From the NCBI RefSeq assembly GCF_004766045.1, contig NZ_SPQQ01000002.1, positions 434,001 to 498,000 on the forward strand: 64,000 bases of DNA, given 5' to 3'. A model generated the notes under the pieces. The model had not been told where the DNA came from. It did no database searches and worked only from the letters and a program-made list of their open reading frames with translations. Shown here piece by piece: positions 44,146 through 51,650 of this stretch (the first letter of the stretch is position 1; every line of letters starts with the position of its first letter). This stretch comes from Desulfosporosinus fructosivorans. GTDB taxonomy: Bacteria > Bacillota > Desulfitobacteriia > Desulfitobacteriales > Desulfitobacteriaceae. The position numbers and the translations under genes were made by a program.

Positions 44146-45204
44146 TTATTCAATAATATATTCAACAAATAGCGTCCGTTCTTCCACGAGATTATATTCG
44201 ATAACCCGTACTTGCTTACGATTAATTTTACCGTTAAAAATGCGTACAATTGGACGAGTAGGTAACCCTTTGTTTTGTCCGACAATAACTCCTGTTTCTC
44301 CATTATTAAGCTTAACTGTGTATCCTGTAGGATAGGCAGCAATATACTTTAAAAAAATATGAATGAGCTCCTGCCGAAAACGGACTCCGGCGTTCGCCAT
44401 CAGTATTTCGCAGGCAACATGTGGTAAAACTCGAGGAATCCCAGGCGAACCATGGATAAGGCAATCATAGAAGTCTGCTACGGCAACAATCTCCGCTAAA
44501 GGGTGAATTGCTGCACCTTTTAATTGGCGCGGATAACCTTTACCGTTTGTCCATTCATGATGTTGATAAGCCATGTGGGCAATTATAATACTGGTTTCTT
44601 TTTTATTACGGATGAGATCATAACCATGCAGAGTATGAGTCTGATATATGTCCCTTTCTTCTTTCGTGAAAGGACCTCTTTTGTTTATAACCTCTTTAGG
44701 CAAATTGACAATTCCCACATCATGAAGCAACGCCCCTAGGGCAAGCTCATTGAGCTTATCTACCGCTAGGCCAAGCCCTTTGCCCAGAACGGTAGATAAT
44801 ACACAAACGTTCACAGAATGAGCATATACTCTATTATCTATGTTACGCATATCCATTAGGCTAATCATTATTTCCTTTTGAAAGAGAATATCCTGCACAA
44901 TATTGCTTATCGATTCCTTAATACCTAATTCATTATCCTTTTGGGTTTGGATAGTTTTACAAGACTTTTCAATGGCAGCCATAGCCTCATAACGGTGTTG
45001 ATCTGATATAACATCCTCAATGATAATATCGCTAGTCAAGTCATCATCAATATAAATACCATACACACCCAACGCCCGTAATCTAGCAATATACACTGAA
45101 TTCAAAACCACGCCCTTGCCGAGTAATACTTTACCGTTTGAGGAATATACTTCTTTTGCTAAAACATCTCCTTCGTTAAGGCGCTCAACGCTTACTTCTC
45201 GCAC
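44146..45204 (-). CDS. HD-GYP domain phosphodiesterase
   Basis: I prefer the GTG at 45204 (352 residues), seven bases after AAGAGG; a TTG at 45225 lacks a site. The N-terminal ~115 residues are a small uncharacterised domain (EVSVERLNEGDVLAKEVYSSNGKVLLGKGVVLNSVYIARLRALGVYGIYIDDD). The HD-GYP domain follows, with LLHDVGIVNLP, HHEWTNGKGYPRQLKG and DFYDCL. Such proteins hydrolyse c-di-GMP or related dinucleotides. No sensor domain or membrane helix is present. Flanked by twin hairpins. Confidence 0.88.
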   Translation of the reverse strand: MREVSVERLNEGDVLAKEVYSSNGKVLLGKGVVLNSVYIARLRALGVYGIYIDDDLTSDIIIEDVISDQHRYEAMAAIEKSCKTIQTQKDNELGIKESISNIVQDILFQKEIMISLMDMRNIDNRVYAHSVNVCVLSTVLGKGLGLAVDKLNELALGALLHDVGIVNLPKEVINKRGPFTKEERDIYQTHTLHGYDLIRNKKETSIIIAHMAYQHHEWTNGKGYPRQLKGAAIHPLAEIVAVADFYDCLIHGSPGIPRVLPHVACEILMANAGVRFRQELIHIFLKYIAAYPTGYTVKLNNGETGVIVGQNKGLPTRPIVRIFNGKINRKQVRVIEYNLVEERTLFVEYIIE

Positions 45205-45344
45205 TTTGTTTCCTCTTCTCTTCAAACTAAGTATATTCTGATTGTCTTGATAGATCCTTCACGTGGATATAAGCATGTTTGACTAGTATCTATATTTTTC
45301 GCCGAACTTCTCTTTTTTCCTTTATTCATGAATGCAAAATTTTA

Positions 45345-45369
45345 AGAGCCCGTCCTTCGGACGAGCTCT
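45345..45369. repeat. hairpin upstream of the HD-GYP gene, twin of the one downstream
   Basis: GAGCCCGTCC-TTC-GGACGAGCTC, identical in both arms to the hairpin at 44078-44106, including its single C-A mismatch. On the plus strand it is followed by TACTTTGTTTTT, on the minus strand by TTAAAATTTT. It may terminate the ncRNA unit read from 46168, or be a copy of a mobile terminator. Confidence 0.7.
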
Positions 45370-45527
45370 ACTTTGTTTTTCAATTCAGAATGTCCTTTAA
45401 CTCTTGATAACGAACAAAAGAGCCTTGTGGACAGCCTCTGTTCGTGCCTCTGCCTTGAATGCAATATTACGAAACGAAACGAAATAAGAGTATGGATTAT
45501 GGAGCCTGTTCCCCTGGTTTTCCCAGG

Positions 45528-45564
45528 GCAGAAAAAAAGAAAAGGCCACTCACTGAGTGGCCTT
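45528..45564 (-). terminator. strong intrinsic terminator of the ncRNA unit
   Basis: Perfect 11-bp stem AAGGCCACTCA/TGAGTGGCCTT (45542-45564) with a one-base centre, followed on the minus strand by TTCTTTTTTT. It lies 15 bases after the closing stem of the RNA. Confidence 0.85.
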
Positions 45565-46014
45565 AAAATCTAATTGAATCCCGCAAAGTTCCTCCAGAAT
45601 TAATGGATACACGGCTCGAGATTAATCAACCAAGCTTCATAAAACTACTATTAACCAGAATCACATAGGTTTTACCGAATACACCTTACAACTAAGTGAA
45701 CACTACTAGCTAAAAAACGTTTCTGAAAAACCAACCAGTAAGAAGGTTAATACTTTGACCTATACTAAAAGCAAACCAGTCAAAAACAAGGATTTAAGGT
45801 AAGGAAACTAATCTGGACAAATCCTCCACTATTTCGTTAGAAAAATCGACGAGTGTTAATCTGAAAACAACCCATTCAAAATAGAGAAACTCCCTGTGTG
45901 CAAATCACCTGAATTCTGAACTCAATTTCCCGATTTCGTTTACAGACTACCGATAGAAATCTTAATACTTATAGTCTAACTTAGAGGAACTTTGCGGGAA
46001 ATCTTACTTTTTAA

Positions 46015-46040
46015 CTACAAAAACCACCCTCCTAGGTGGC
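46015..46040 (-). terminator. attenuator-like hairpin inside the ncRNA unit
   Basis: On the minus strand GCCACC (46040-46035) pairs with GGTGGT (46028-46023) over a six-base loop, followed by TTTTG. An upstream CTAGGT (minus strand, 46116-46111) is complementary to the ACCTAG (46037-46032) of this hairpin, so an alternative, antiterminating pairing is possible. Confidence 0.5.
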
Positions 46041-46174
46041 TCCAATTCTCCGAAATTCAGCATTTGCTCAACTGATTGCAATGCTTAAACCTTCGATGAA
46101 TCGAAACTTTACCTAGCACGCGACCAACAAGATGTTCTAAACTGAATCTTTTACAATTAAGTGATTATGTCTAT

Positions 46175-46202
46175 ATTATAGCTGAATTCAGATCATTGTC
46201 AA
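46175..46202 (-). promoter_or_regulatory. consensus sigma-A promoter of the ncRNA unit
   Basis: TTGACA (46197-46202) and TATAAT (46175-46180) on the minus strand, both perfect hexamers, with a 16-base spacer that contains the palindrome CTGAATTCAG. No open frame starts downstream on this strand until the HD-GYP gene about 960 bases away. Confidence 0.75.
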
Positions 46203-46414
46203 GGGGTTTTGACAGGCACTTAACGCATTTTTTAGACTCTTTTTTTATACAACGCCTAAGTACTCATTCAGGTGTCTTCCGTTGCAACAACCATCCTAAA
46301 CTGCAGCCAAATTTGCAAAAGATAATCCAATCCAATAGAATGTTACTGTATACTTTGAGGGAAGAAACAAAATCTAATAATGGTCAAATAACTCAAGAAA
46401 GAAGATGTTTTTAA

Positions 46415-47023
46415 ATGGAATTACTCGATGCTATGAAAGCTAGACGAAGTATTCGAAAATTTAAATCTGAACCCATCCCCGAAGCATTCGTTGGGCAACT
46501 TATCGAAGCTGCCCAACTAGCTCCATCTGGTAGCAATATTCAACCTACTCGCCTTGTCGTGATTAAAAGTGATGCTGTTCGTGCACAATTAAGCCAAGCT
46601 ACCCCCTTACCGTTTGTCAGCCAAGCACCCGTTATCATCGCATGTTGTGTAGACACAGACTCCTTAAGCGATATGGGCACTCGGGCGCGAGAACTCAAGG
46701 AAGCAGGGGCCTTCGCAGATACCCCCCTCGATAAGATGGACCCAGAAAGCTATGCCAAACGCAAACCAATGGATCAAGCTACCGCCGAAGCGTATCTCCG
46801 CTTAAACGCAGCCATTGCCATCGATCACATAACACTGCGTGCTGTCGACCTAGGTCTTGGGACCTGTTGGGTTATGATGTTCGACCAAGCGAAAGTAAAA
46901 CAAATCCTTGAGCTAAGCGAAAATTACAACGTCGTAGCTCTGATTCCAGTCGGTTACCCTGATCAAAACCCCAACGCTCGTCCTAGAATTGAGTTAAGTC
47001 AGATATTGCTTAAGGAGATTTAA
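46415..47023 (+). CDS. nitroreductase family FMN oxidoreductase
   Basis: 202 residues: the RRSIRKF motif at 12-18, APSGSNIQPTRLVVI (FMN-binding) and the C-terminal GYPDQNPNARPRI are typical of the nitroreductase fold. The enzyme reduces nitro groups, quinones or flavins with NAD(P)H. The start lacks a strong site (AGAAAGAAG). It is monocistronic and closed by a terminator. The physiological substrate is unknown. Confidence 0.9.
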   Translation: MELLDAMKARRSIRKFKSEPIPEAFVGQLIEAAQLAPSGSNIQPTRLVVIKSDAVRAQLSQATPLPFVSQAPVIIACCVDTDSLSDMGTRARELKEAGAFADTPLDKMDPESYAKRKPMDQATAEAYLRLNAAIAIDHITLRAVDLGLGTCWVMMFDQAKVKQILELSENYNVVALIPVGYPDQNPNARPRIELSQILLKEI

Positions 47024-47027
47024 TGGC

Positions 47028-47084
47028 AACCAAAGGGACAGTACGTAGTTTCTAAAACGACGTATCTGTCCCTTTGGTTTTTGG
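47028..47084 (+). terminator. terminator of the nitroreductase gene
   Basis: 14-bp stem AACCAAAGGGACAG (47028-47041) with its complement (47066-47079), extended by TACG/CGTA, and followed by TTTTTGG. It starts five bases after the stop. Confidence 0.85.
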
Positions 47085-47150
47085 AGGAGGTCACTATACC
47101 TAGAGTTGATTAAGAAGCGTTGCGAATATTAAACCCCGAGTGAGTTACTT

Positions 47151-47888
47151 CTAGTATTGAACATCTCTTAAGACAAGACCTTTTGCTTGAGCTAAGGGTC
47201 CTGCTTCCCATCGTTTCTTTTCATCCAATATTTTTTCAATATCTGTCGGCTTAAGATTACCTTTACCAACTTCTAAAAGTGTTCCTACAATTACTCTTAC
47301 CATATTCCATAAGAATCCGTTTCCATTGACTTCTATTTCTACAAGGCCATCCTTTTCATTGATGTTTAAATAATTGATCGTTCTTACCGTGGATTTGTCA
47401 CTATTTCGTGAGTTCACGAAACTCTGAAAATCATGGCTTCCGATTAGAACCTCTGAAGCCTTCCTCATTTCTGTTAAATTAAGTTTGTCCGCAAGGTGAT
47501 AACTATATTTTCTATTGAAGACATCTCTGAATTTGTTAGTGTTTAACCTATAGACATAGGTTTTGGATTTCACGTTATATCTCGCATGAAATCGCTCAGC
47601 GACATCTTCAATGGATTTAACAACGATATCTTCAGGCAAATATTCATATAAATAATCTAACATAGCATCTGTACTAAACGAACATTTAGTATGGAAATTT
47701 GCGATATAATTTTCAGCATGTACCCCTGAATCAGTTCTTCCACAACCCACTAACTGAATAGCCTCTCCTGCCATTTTAGATAGTACCGCCTCTATCTTAC
47801 CTTGAATTGTTAGGTCATTCTCTTTTTGCTTTTGCCACCCTTTATACTTAGAACCGTCATAGGCTATAATCATTTTTAAATTTCTCAT
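47151..47888 (-). CDS. truA: tRNA pseudouridine synthase A (TruA-like)
   Basis: 245 residues with the TruA catalytic Asp in GRTDSGVHAENYIANF (about 50-66), the N-terminal IAYDGSKYKGWQKQ and the C-terminal FLWNMVRVIVGTLLEVGKG. It modifies U38-40 of tRNA anticodon arms. It stands outside the usual ribosomal-protein operon, so it may be a second paralogue. GGTGG six bases before the ATG supports the start. Confidence 0.93.
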   Translation of the reverse strand: MRNLKMIIAYDGSKYKGWQKQKENDLTIQGKIEAVLSKMAGEAIQLVGCGRTDSGVHAENYIANFHTKCSFSTDAMLDYLYEYLPEDIVVKSIEDVAERFHARYNVKSKTYVYRLNTNKFRDVFNRKYSYHLADKLNLTEMRKASEVLIGSHDFQSFVNSRNSDKSTVRTINYLNINEKDGLVEIEVNGNGFLWNMVRVIVGTLLEVGKGNLKPTDIEKILDEKKRWEAGPLAQAKGLVLRDVQY

Positions 47889-48035
47889 TATGTTCCACCT
47901 TTCCGATACCCGTTTTAACGGACATACGTTAGTATACTACATTAATTATCAGAGGGGTACTTTGGCCATAAAACACATGGCTTTGGTAGCAGTTTTCATT
48001 TGCTATCATCTTCGAACGTTACTAAACCCAACTAT

Positions 48036-48072
48036 TTACCATCTTGGTAATATATGGTAAAATATACCAAGA
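48036..48072. promoter_or_regulatory. cluster of TTACCA/TGGTAA inverted repeats upstream of parA
   Basis: TTACCA-TCT-TGGTAA (48036-48050) is a perfect palindrome. TGGTAA recurs at 48055-48060, and TCTTGGTA (48042-48049) pairs with TACCAAGA (48065-48072). The cluster ends nine bases before the ribosome binding site of parA. It is likely an operator or a parS-like site for the ParA system. Confidence 0.55.
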
Positions 48073-48097
48073 CATATTTTAAGAAGGGTTGTGTCAC

Positions 48098-48898
48098 ATG
48101 GCTAAACATTCTAAAACTGCTAATACCGTTAAAACTGCACGAATTATTTCTGTTGCCTCACAAAAAGGTGGGGTTGGCAAAACAGCAACCGTCACAAACA
48201 TGGCTGTAGGGTTAGTTAGTCTTGGATATAAGACTGCGATCATCGACATGGATGCTCAAGGACACATTGCCTTATCGTTCGGGCTAAAGAAAAATAACTT
48301 AAAGAAAACGATTTATGATGTCTTAATTGCTGAAGCGACAATGAAAGACATCAAGCAGACTGCATTTGGGGTGGATCTGTACTTATCTAACAATTCCCTC
48401 TCTGATCTTGGCCCAAAAGTTACTGCACACCTTAATGCCAAGTTATTCCCAGCTCCCAAATACCTTTTAAAGAAAGCCATTGCTCAGATAAAGACTCAGT
48501 ACGATTACATTCTAATTGACACTTCTCCTAGCAATGACATGCAAACTATGAATTCTCTGTTGGCTTCCACGGATATTATCATCCCTGTACTTCCAGAGGG
48601 TCTATCCATTGACGGCATATACGAAACAATTTTTCTAGTAAAAGGTATTCAGGAACAAGGAGCAAAGCTAAACATTTTAGGAATTTTGCCTACGATGGTC
48701 CAAGACCACACTAACCTTCATCATGTGAAGCTCCAAGAACTAAGGAGAAAATTTGCTGAAAGCCCTGACATAAAGGTCTTTGACACAGTTATTAAACGAG
48801 CTATACGCCATGGATTAGCTCAGTCCGACGGTGAACCTGACATTAATAAAGCACCCGAATACCTTTCTTTTGTTAAGGAGGTATTAGCCATAGCGTAA
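48098..48898 (+). CDS. orphan ParA/Soj-type ATPase
   Basis: I take the ATG at 48098 (266 residues), nine bases after AAGAAGGG; a TTG at 48089 touches that site. Deviant Walker A KGGVGKTATVTNMA, A' motif IIDMDAQGH and Walker B YILIDTSPS are all present. The C-terminal region VIKRAIRHGLAQSDGEPD... matches Soj-like ParA. There is no parB, helix-turn-helix partner or plasmid gene nearby. A phylogenetically mobile or cargo-positioning ParA is possible. Followed by a large perfect palindrome. Confidence 0.88.
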   Translation: MAKHSKTANTVKTARIISVASQKGGVGKTATVTNMAVGLVSLGYKTAIIDMDAQGHIALSFGLKKNNLKKTIYDVLIAEATMKDIKQTAFGVDLYLSNNSLSDLGPKVTAHLNAKLFPAPKYLLKKAIAQIKTQYDYILIDTSPSNDMQTMNSLLASTDIIIPVLPEGLSIDGIYETIFLVKGIQEQGAKLNILGILPTMVQDHTNLHHVKLQELRRKFAESPDIKVFDTVIKRAIRHGLAQSDGEPDINKAPEYLSFVKEVLAIA

Positions 48899-49030
48899 GT
48901 ATGGTTACTTGCCCCTCAGTCTTGCGAATGTGATATGGATCAAAGAGTAAGTGATAAATGTTGGCAAATACAGGATTAGGCGATTCTACGTTCTAGTAGC
49001 CGAGCTACATACAATATAATCTCCCATTTT

Positions 49031-49079
49031 AGTGATGAGAACGACGGCAGTTGCTGAAACTGCCGTCGTTCTCATCACT
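49031..49079. repeat. 49-base palindrome with 22-bp perfect arms
   Basis: Arms 49031-49052 (AGTGATGAGAACGACGGCAG...) and 49058-49079 are exact complements around GCTGA. It lies 132 bases after parA. No T-run follows on either strand. It is similar in design, but not in sequence, to the palindrome at 23461. Confidence 0.75.
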
Positions 49080-49243
49080 GCTATATTAAACAACCAGTCC
49101 AGCTCTTATTTCTGTAGGTACCTGGAGCCACTCAGGGTTATCTTATCATTCATGTTACATTAATGGACTCCAAAAGTGGAACGATATATGCGCTAAGTAC
49201 CTCTCGTGTCAGGAAGATCGGCTGTTTTTCGAACGAACACCTC

Positions 49244-49411
49244 TCAATCCAGAAATGCTCCATCCCAAATTATCTTTCTAGTAAGTTCCAGGTAATCGCC
49301 ATCGTAATGGAAATCCTTTTGAGCGATCAAAATCGCCATCCAGTGTACCAAACTCCAGCATGACAAAGCCACGCATTTAGGTCCGTGCTCACCTGATACG
49401 TTATTTTCCAT
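49244..49411 (-). pseudogene. possible decayed gene fragment downstream of sucD-like gene
   Basis: A 55-residue frame (MENNVSGEHGPKCVALSCWSLVHWMAIL...DGDYLELTRKIIWDGAFLD) is followed, one frame over, by another protein-like stretch (MEHFWIERCSFEKQPIFLTREVLSAYIVPLLESINVT) ending near 49156. Joined by a frameshift they would make about 95 residues. A third frame also starts well (MRGFVMLEFGTLDGDFDRSKG). I recognise none of these, so a remnant is a guess. Confidence 0.25.
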
Positions 49412-49444
49412 TTCTAATTTAAAGCGTCCAGTATTCGATTAACT

Positions 49445-50350
49445 TTATTCCTGGTTACAACTAGCTTCTTTAGCACATTCCTGAAAGCTGACAACTTTTT
49501 CAACTAGATTTTCAAGGCTTGTTGCAACCTGAACACCAGCTATTTGCAACTTTTCCTCTTTGCTTTGTACTGTTCCGGCGTCACCTTGAATAATAGCTCC
49601 AGCGTGGCCCATTTTTTTACCAGGAGGTGCATTACGACCAGCAATAAAACAAAAAACTGGTTTTCCATAATCGCAGCTCTGTAAGTACTCTGCCGCTTTC
49701 TCTTCTCGGTTGCCACCAATTTCTCCAAGCATTACTACCGCTTCAGTTGCCCTGTCATCTTTAAATATCTTTAGTGCATCTACAAAATCCGTTCCAATAA
49801 TTTGATCTCCTCCAATTCCTACTACGGTACTTAGACCGATACCCTTATACATTAAATTAGAGGCTGTCTCATGACTTAATGTACCACTACGAGAAATTAG
49901 TCCAATGTTTCCCGTTCCATAGAGGAAACCAGGCATGATCCCGATCTTTACTTTTTCTTGACAATTAATGATTCCGATTGTGTTTGGCCCGACAAGTGTA
50001 CACCCTTTCATTTGGGCAAAGGCCTTGATTTTCATGGTATCATGGACTGGAATATGCTCTGTTACAATGATTATTAGAGCTACTCCTACATCAATTGCTT
50101 CCTTAGCAGCATCTAACACAAAGGGACCGGGTACCATGATCAAGCTGGCATCAATTTTGTACTTGTCCATCGCTTCTTTGACCGTGTCAAATATAGGAAC
50201 ACCTTCTACATTTGTACCACCTTTTCCTGGCGTCACCCCTGCAACCACATTAGTTCCATACTCTTTCATTGCTTTGACGTGATAAGAACCCTGCTTACCC
50301 GTCCCCCCCTGAACTATAACTTTTGTTTCTTTCGTAATTATAAGGCACAC
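49445..50350 (-). CDS. sucD: succinyl-CoA synthetase alpha-like subunit (ADP-forming acyl-CoA ligase)
   Basis: I start at the GTG at 50350 (301 residues): GGGGAGG lies ten bases before it and the protein then begins just ahead of TKVIVQGGTGKQG, the CoA-binding loop where SucD proteins normally start. The active-site His lies in MGHAGAIIQGDAGT, near the C-terminal third. It overlaps the end of the beta-subunit gene by 13 bases. With the beta subunit it links an acyl-CoA to ADP phosphorylation, or activates a carboxylic acid. The island context argues for a substrate other than, or besides, succinate (for example a hydroxy-dicarboxylate as in malate-CoA ligase). Confidence 0.88.
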   Translation of the reverse strand: MCLIITKETKVIVQGGTGKQGSYHVKAMKEYGTNVVAGVTPGKGGTNVEGVPIFDTVKEAMDKYKIDASLIMVPGPFVLDAAKEAIDVGVALIIIVTEHIPVHDTMKIKAFAQMKGCTLVGPNTIGIINCQEKVKIGIMPGFLYGTGNIGLISRSGTLSHETASNLMYKGIGLSTVVGIGGDQIIGTDFVDALKIFKDDRATEAVVMLGEIGGNREEKAAEYLQSCDYGKPVFCFIAGRNAPPGKKMGHAGAIIQGDAGTVQSKEEKLQIAGVQVATSLENLVEKVVSFQECAKEASCNQE

Positions 50351-51504
50351 TGGCTTACTACCTCCCCGTTCAAAACATGTCTTAGCAACCGAATCGCTAT
50401 ATCCGTTGTTCCGAACTTTACAGTTGGGATGCGATACCTTTCCAGGATACTCCACCCTTCTTCCTGTTCATGACCCCGCATCTTAACAACGAATTTGATG
50501 TTTGTTGGTCCTTCATCTAAGAAATCTGCTAACCCCAAGGCCATCGTTAAACAATTATTAATTCCACCGAAAACATTGATGATAACTCCTTGAAGATTGG
50601 GAGTCTTTGCCATTAGACACAAGGTTTCTTTCATTCTTTCCCTAGATATTCCGCCGCCTAAATCAATAAATGCAGCTGGTTTTGCCCCGATTGCATAAAC
50701 GGCATCCATAGTTGCCATTGATAAGCCAGCCCCACCGGCGATAATTCCAATTTCCCCCTCTGCATCAAGCCCAACATAAGTTACATTGATCTCCTTAGCC
50801 CTCTGTTCAAACTGGTTATCCACAACTCGTGAAACATTCAGGAACTCTTGATGCCTGAACAGAGCTTCGTCATCGATAATCAATTTTGCATCCGCTGCGA
50901 TCAATTTCCCGTCATCAGTAATCACCAGAGGATTTATTTCTGCAGTTATAGCGTCGGTTTCATAAAAAACTCTAACTAATTTTTTCAGGATTACCTCTAA
51001 TTCAACCACCTGCTTGCCCTGAAAACCTGCTGTAGACCATAACTCTCTTAACTTATGACTAAATACTTCTTGACATGGATCGAGATAGGCTCTTACAATC
51101 TTCTCGGGATTGGTTAATGCCAAACTCTCAATCTCCACACCACCCTGCGTGGATACCATCATAACTGGTTTGCCTACAGCAAAATCCATTGTGATACTAG
51201 CATAAACCTCTTGAGCAATTGCAATTTGTTCTTCTACTAAAATACTGAACACCTTTTCCCCATGGTGCTCCTTGCCTAAAATCATTACTGCGGCCTGTTC
51301 AACTAAATCAGCATCGTCAGCAGATAGAATCAGACCAGCTTTACCCCGCCCACCAGCCATCACTTGGGCTTTGAGCATGACAGGCTTCCCAATTTTTTCG
51401 TAAATAGCCCGCGCAGCTTTCGGATTGGACGCCAACCCATTCTGAGCAATTGGAATACCATATTCACTGAAAACTCTTTTGGCTTCAAACTCAAATAAGT
51501 ACAT
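50338..51504 (-). CDS. sucC: succinyl-CoA synthetase beta-like subunit
   Basis: I start at the ATG at 51504 (388 residues), five bases after GGGGAGG. The N-terminal ATP-grasp domain (MYLFEFEAKRVFSEYGIPIAQNG, GKPVMLKAQVMAGGRGKAGLI) and the C-terminal CoA-ligase domain with VFGGINNCLTMALGLADFL are complete. The match to SucC and to malate-CoA ligase beta is by fold, so substrate specificity is open. It follows the catabolic operon, separated from it by a strong terminator, and may have its own promoter in the 95-base gap. Confidence 0.9.
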   Translation of the reverse strand: MYLFEFEAKRVFSEYGIPIAQNGLASNPKAARAIYEKIGKPVMLKAQVMAGGRGKAGLILSADDADLVEQAAVMILGKEHHGEKVFSILVEEQIAIAQEVYASITMDFAVGKPVMMVSTQGGVEIESLALTNPEKIVRAYLDPCQEVFSHKLRELWSTAGFQGKQVVELEVILKKLVRVFYETDAITAEINPLVITDDGKLIAADAKLIIDDEALFRHQEFLNVSRVVDNQFEQRAKEINVTYVGLDAEGEIGIIAGGAGLSMATMDAVYAIGAKPAAFIDLGGGISRERMKETLCLMAKTPNLQGVIINVFGGINNCLTMALGLADFLDEGPTNIKFVVKMRGHEQEEGWSILERYRIPTVKFGTTDIAIRLLRHVLNGEVVSQCAL

Positions 51505-51598
51505 AATTTCCTCCCCTTTAACCAAAGTCCTTAACGCCCTATTTTAATATTTATGTTCATACCCTTAGTAATCATTAATTTGTAAAGTCTTTTGACTG

Positions 51599-51642
51599 AT
51601 TATCACAGAAGGGGAACGATTCCGTTCCCCTTCTGTGATAAT
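51599..51642 (-). terminator. terminator of the catabolic operon
   Basis: Perfect 20-bp arms (51599-51618 and 51623-51642, arm ATTATCACAGAAGGGGAACG) around four bases, nine bases after the stop of the Gfo/Idh gene. The downstream minus strand (CAGTCAAAAG) has no T-run, but the stem is very stable. Confidence 0.75.
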
Positions 51643-51650
51643 TTAACACC

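Larger units (their letters stand above)
45528..46168 (-). ncRNA. candidate large structured non-coding RNA (about 640 nt)
   Basis: A minus-strand transcription unit without coding potential. A strong promoter (46175-46202) predicts a start near 46168, and a canonical terminator ends it at about 45528. After ~130 nt comes a terminator-like hairpin (46023-46040). A 420-nt body follows, enclosed by a perfect 16-bp stem: arm TCCCGCAAAGTTCCTC at 45984-45999 (minus strand) pairs with GAGGAACTTTGCGGGA at 45579-45594. Inside, hairpins such as AGACTA/TAGTCT are visible. No RNase P, tmRNA, SRP or 6S signature was found. It could be a new ornate RNA or a non-coding mobile remnant with terminal inverted repeats. 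Confidence 0.5.
48899..49443. other. 545-base intergenic region with a long palindrome and fragmentary open frames
   Basis: Besides the palindrome at 49031-49079, the minus strand between 49140 and 49440 shows protein-like but short, overlapping frames in all three phases and no clear ribosome binding site. This suggests a decayed gene downstream of the sucD-like gene. The plus-strand frame at 49163-49363 looks like a shadow. Confidence 0.4.

Noticed and set aside
45373..45573. 66-residue plus-strand frame
   Set aside because: It lies across a terminator, has no ribosome binding site and low-complexity composition.
45579..45999. RNase P RNA, tmRNA, SRP RNA or 6S RNA
   Set aside because: The GAGGAAAGUCC, GGUUCGA/TYC-arm and GGAAG-type landmarks I know are absent on either strand.
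45579..45999. MITE with 16-bp terminal inverted repeats
   Set aside because: Not excluded, but flanks show no clean target duplication, and the promoter and terminator just outside the arms fit an RNA gene better.
46015..46168. T-box leader
   Set aside because: AGGGUGG is present, but the required ACCGCG of the T-box sequence and a downstream synthetase or amino-acid gene are missing.
49163..49363. 66-residue plus-strand frame
   Set aside because: It is antisense to better, though fragmentary, minus-strand frames and lacks a ribosome binding site.
49445..51504. TCA-cycle succinyl-CoA synthetase as certain assignment
   Set aside because: Sequence motifs are shared with malate-CoA and other acyl-CoA ligases; the context suggests another substrate, so only the family is claimed.
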